Of a DNA stretch of 63,193 bases, positions 60,969 through 63,193 are shown one piece after another. Origin of the DNA: Deltaproteobacteria bacterium. GTDB taxonomy: Bacteria > Desulfobacterota > BSN033 > WVXP01. The notes under the pieces are model-generated. The model worked only from the letters and a program-made list of their open reading frames with translations, was not told the DNA's origin and ran no database searches. The DNA is taken from the NCBI GenBank assembly GCA_019308905.1, contig JAFDHF010000009.1:1-63193 (forward strand), given 5' to 3'. A program made the translations under genes and the position numbers. Positions within the stretch are counted from its first letter, which is position 1. Every line of letters starts with the position of its first letter.

Positions 60969-62273
60969 TTGACAAATGCCCTTGATGTTCTCATTGAACG
61001 CGGATTTGTGGAGAAGACCACCGACGATGCGGCTCTGAGGAGGGTCTTGGAGAGGCCTGTCACCTGCTACATCGGTTTTGACCCGACCGCATCCAGCCTT
61101 CAGGTGGGAAACCTGGTTCAGATCATGTCGCTCGTCCACATGCAGCGGCTGGGACACCGGCCGATCGCTCTGGTGGGAGGGGGAACAGGCCTGGTGGGAG
61201 ACCCGAGCGGCAAGACAGAAACGAGGCGGATCCTAACCAGAGAGGTGATCGATCAAAACGCCGAATCCTTCAAGCTGCAGCTTTCCCGGTATCTGGATTT
61301 CTCCCGCGGGAGGGCTTTGCTTCTCAACAACGCGGACTGGCTGGTAAAGCTCTACTACATCGAGTTTCTCCGTGATTTCGGCGTCCATTTCAGTGTAAAC
61401 CGGATGCTCAGTTATGAATCGATCAAGCGCGGGCTGGAAAGGGGGCTCTCCTTTCTCGAATTCAACTATCAGTGCCTGCAGGCCTATGACTTCTGGTATC
61501 AGTTCAAACATTACGGGTGTGTGCTCCAGATGGGGGGGAGTGACCAATGGGGCAACATCGTAGCCGGAATCGATCTGATTCGACGCCTCGAAGGAGAGCA
61601 GGCTTACGGGATCACCACCCCTCTCATAGAGACAGCCGGTGGCAAGAAGATGGGGAAGACCGAAAGCGGAACGATCTGGCTGGACGGGGAAAGGACGAGT
61701 CCCTACGAGTACTACCAGTTCTGGATCAACATCGATGACCGGGATGTGGAGCGTTTTCTCGGGCTTTTCACGTTACTGCCGATGGAGGAGGTTCGGGGGA
61801 TAGGGGAGGCAGGGGAGAGCCGGCTCAGGACCGCCAAGACGGTACTCGCATTCGAGGCAACAAGAATGGCCCACGGGCTGGATCAGTCAGTCATGGCTTG
61901 GAAATCGGCGATTGCGGCTTTTGGGAGGAGGGATCTGGACCCTGCGGTCCTTCCCTCCAGTGGGCTTCACCGCGTCTCCGAGGAATATTCGGGGGTCGCC
62001 CTCGACGTCAAATCAAAAGATACCGCGATTCCAACGACCTTTGTAAAGAAGGAGTCTCTGGATCATGGGATTCCGGCTTTTGAGTTGTTCCAGATGGTGG
62101 GGCTCTGTCGATCGAGTAGCGAAGCCAGGAGGCTGATCGCGCAGGGAGGGGGGTACGTGAACCAGAAGAGGATCGAGGATTTCGGCCAAACCATCAGCTC
62201 TAATGATCTGGAGGACGGGGTCCTGATTGTCAAGGCCGGCAAGAAGAGAGTCCATCGCATCCGAGTCGAGTAG
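60969..62273 (+). CDS. tyrS: Tyrosyl-tRNA synthetase
   Basis: TyrRS activates tyrosine and charges tRNA-Tyr. The 434-residue protein has the class I core (CYIGFDPTASSL), LNNADW, the KMSKS equivalent KMGKT (226-230) and a C-terminal S4 domain (RRLIAQGGGYVNQ). The HIGH motif reads QVGN (45-48): N at the last position is common, but glutamine in place of the first histidine is unusual. Other active-site segments (NYQCLQAYDF, GGSDQWGNI) look intact. Start is TTG at 60969. Confidence 0.93.
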   Translation: MTNALDVLIERGFVEKTTDDAALRRVLERPVTCYIGFDPTASSLQVGNLVQIMSLVHMQRLGHRPIALVGGGTGLVGDPSGKTETRRILTREVIDQNAESFKLQLSRYLDFSRGRALLLNNADWLVKLYYIEFLRDFGVHFSVNRMLSYESIKRGLERGLSFLEFNYQCLQAYDFWYQFKHYGCVLQMGGSDQWGNIVAGIDLIRRLEGEQAYGITTPLIETAGGKKMGKTESGTIWLDGERTSPYEYYQFWINIDDRDVERFLGLFTLLPMEEVRGIGEAGESRLRTAKTVLAFEATRMAHGLDQSVMAWKSAIAAFGRRDLDPAVLPSSGLHRVSEEYSGVALDVKSKDTAIPTTFVKKESLDHGIPAFELFQMVGLCRSSSEARRLIAQGGGYVNQKRIEDFGQTISSNDLEDGVLIVKAGKKRVHRIRVE

Positions 62274-62464
62274 TGAATCCCTTTCTCGTGGGAATGGACG
62301 CGGAATTGGAGGAATTTCCCCACTTTTCGAAGCACATTTTTCTAAGGTGTCTTGATTTCTGGGGAGATCTCTCGATTCTCAAGTGGAAATCCCTTGTTCC
62401 TTCGCTGCTGGGCTCACGCGGTGGACGCTCGGGTTTCGCGGGCGTGGAATTCGTGCTCCTCCCT

Positions 62465-62513
62465 CACGAACACGACTCACGAACACAACTCACGAACACG
62501 AGTCACGAACACG
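62465..62513. repeat. Tandem 13-bp CACGAA-type repeat
   Basis: A 13-base unit (CACGAACACGACT and close variants) is repeated 3.8 times. The core ACGAACACGA also occurs in the tract inside the hdr cluster (45303-45435), so the two loci belong to one repeat type. Confidence 0.85.
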
Positions 62514-62619
62514 GCCTCTCCCCTTACCGCTCAACCTCGATGAGTGCCCCAGAGCTTCCGCAACGTGGCCCTGGAACAAGAGGTTTTCACAAAATGGGGG
62601 GAGCTCGGTGGAATTGCTC

Positions 62620-62648
62620 TTGACAGAAGCATGGGGAGCGCTTATATT
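62620..62648 (+). promoter_or_regulatory. rRNA operon promoter P1
   Basis: TTGACA (62620-62625), a 17-base spacer and TATATT (62643-62648) form a near-consensus sigma-70 promoter. Confidence 0.75.
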
Positions 62649-62675
62649 TTGTGTTGCGATTGCTGGATGAAGATC

Positions 62676-62703
62676 TTGACAAAGGAAAATCTTCAGGTAT
62701 AAT
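62676..62703 (+). promoter_or_regulatory. rRNA operon promoter P2
   Basis: TTGACA (62676-62681) and TATAAT (62698-62703) are both perfect consensus, with a 16-base spacer. It lies 56 bases after P1 and about 75 bases before the 16S 5' end. Confidence 0.85.
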
Positions 62704-62720
62704 TTAGAATGCTGAGTTGT

Positions 62721-62733
62721 CGCTCTTTGAAAA
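62721..62733 (+). promoter_or_regulatory. boxA-like antitermination motif
   Basis: CGCTCTTTGAAAA in the leader resembles the boxA element bound by NusB/NusE; nusB is present at 19818-20237. Confidence 0.6.
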
Positions 62734-62779
62734 CTGAATAGGGAGCCACAAGGCTTTGGGTCCTCAACAGTTCTCGATT

Positions 62780-63193
<414 letters not shown>

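Larger units (their letters stand above)
62274..62779. other. rRNA operon upstream region
   Basis: No protein gene is seen in these 506 bases. They hold a tandem 13-bp repeat, two strong promoters and a boxA-like motif ahead of the 16S gene, listed separately. Confidence 0.7.

Overview
The window looks like a chromosomal segment of an anaerobic, moderately GC-rich deltaproteobacterium-type organism (Desulfobacterota). The supporting evidence is a tetraheme cytochrome c3-like protein, a sodium-pump oxaloacetate decarboxylase set, many HdrA/B/C and MvhD/FrhB-like electron-transfer proteins, the gene order rpmF-plsX-fab, nrdR-rib-nusB and zapA-rny-tyrS, and the first part of a 16S rRNA gene at the right edge. 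The taxonomic statement is an inference from gene content; no search was run.

Layout. Positions 1-2976 are the right end of an integrated element. It has an iteron-like array of 8-mers (54-293), a minus-strand block of small genes (HTH protein, two unknowns, a DUF3987-type protein), one unknown protein, and a displaced 3' piece of a CAU-anticodon tRNA (2935-2976) still followed by a hairpin terminator. 3108-9116 (minus strand) carries an iron-type alcohol dehydrogenase, a B3/B4-domain protein, a TIGR00725-type protein, a cytochrome c3-like protein and oadG-oadB-oadA (oadG is only 44 codons). 9315-16132 is a fatty-acid synthesis operon (yceD, rpmF, plsX, acyl-CoA dehydrogenase, fabD, fabG, acpP, fabF) with no fabH. 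16194-20237 is comEB-nrdR-ribE-ribBA-ribH-nusB. 20436-24057 has exonuclease III, an MBL hydrolase, a UDP-glucuronate decarboxylase-like SDR and a cation/Ca2+ exchanger. 24058-25228 is a 1.1-kb gap holding a candidate small RNA, a 53-codon ORF and a strong terminator. 25229-29700 is asnS, an acyl-CoA dehydrogenase and aspS. 30053-34739 is a Liv-type ABC transporter, followed by a LacI-family regulator.

36047-55958 is the most interesting region. A malate dehydrogenase paralog, malate dehydrogenase and two-subunit fumarase are followed by hdrC-hdrB-hdrA-hdrA-hdrC-hdrB-hdrA(fused)-mvhD-frhB-like-sdhB-sdhA and then sucCD. Together these cover malate to succinyl-CoA. A large set of soluble flavin and iron-sulfur proteins sits exactly at the fumarate/succinate step, and no membrane anchor gene is present. 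I infer a cytosolic, possibly electron-bifurcating or confurcating, Hdr-linked fumarate reductase or succinate dehydrogenase. With OadGBA elsewhere in the window, the C4 branch from pyruvate to succinyl-CoA is nearly complete.

56054-62273 holds a nucleotide-sugar epimerase, prfB with its programmed +1 frameshift, zapB-like, zapA, rny and tyrS. 62274-63193 holds a short tandem repeat, two near-consensus promoters, a boxA-like motif and the start of 16S rRNA. Two related CACGAA-type repeat tracts occur in the window, one inside the hdr cluster and one upstream of the rRNA operon.
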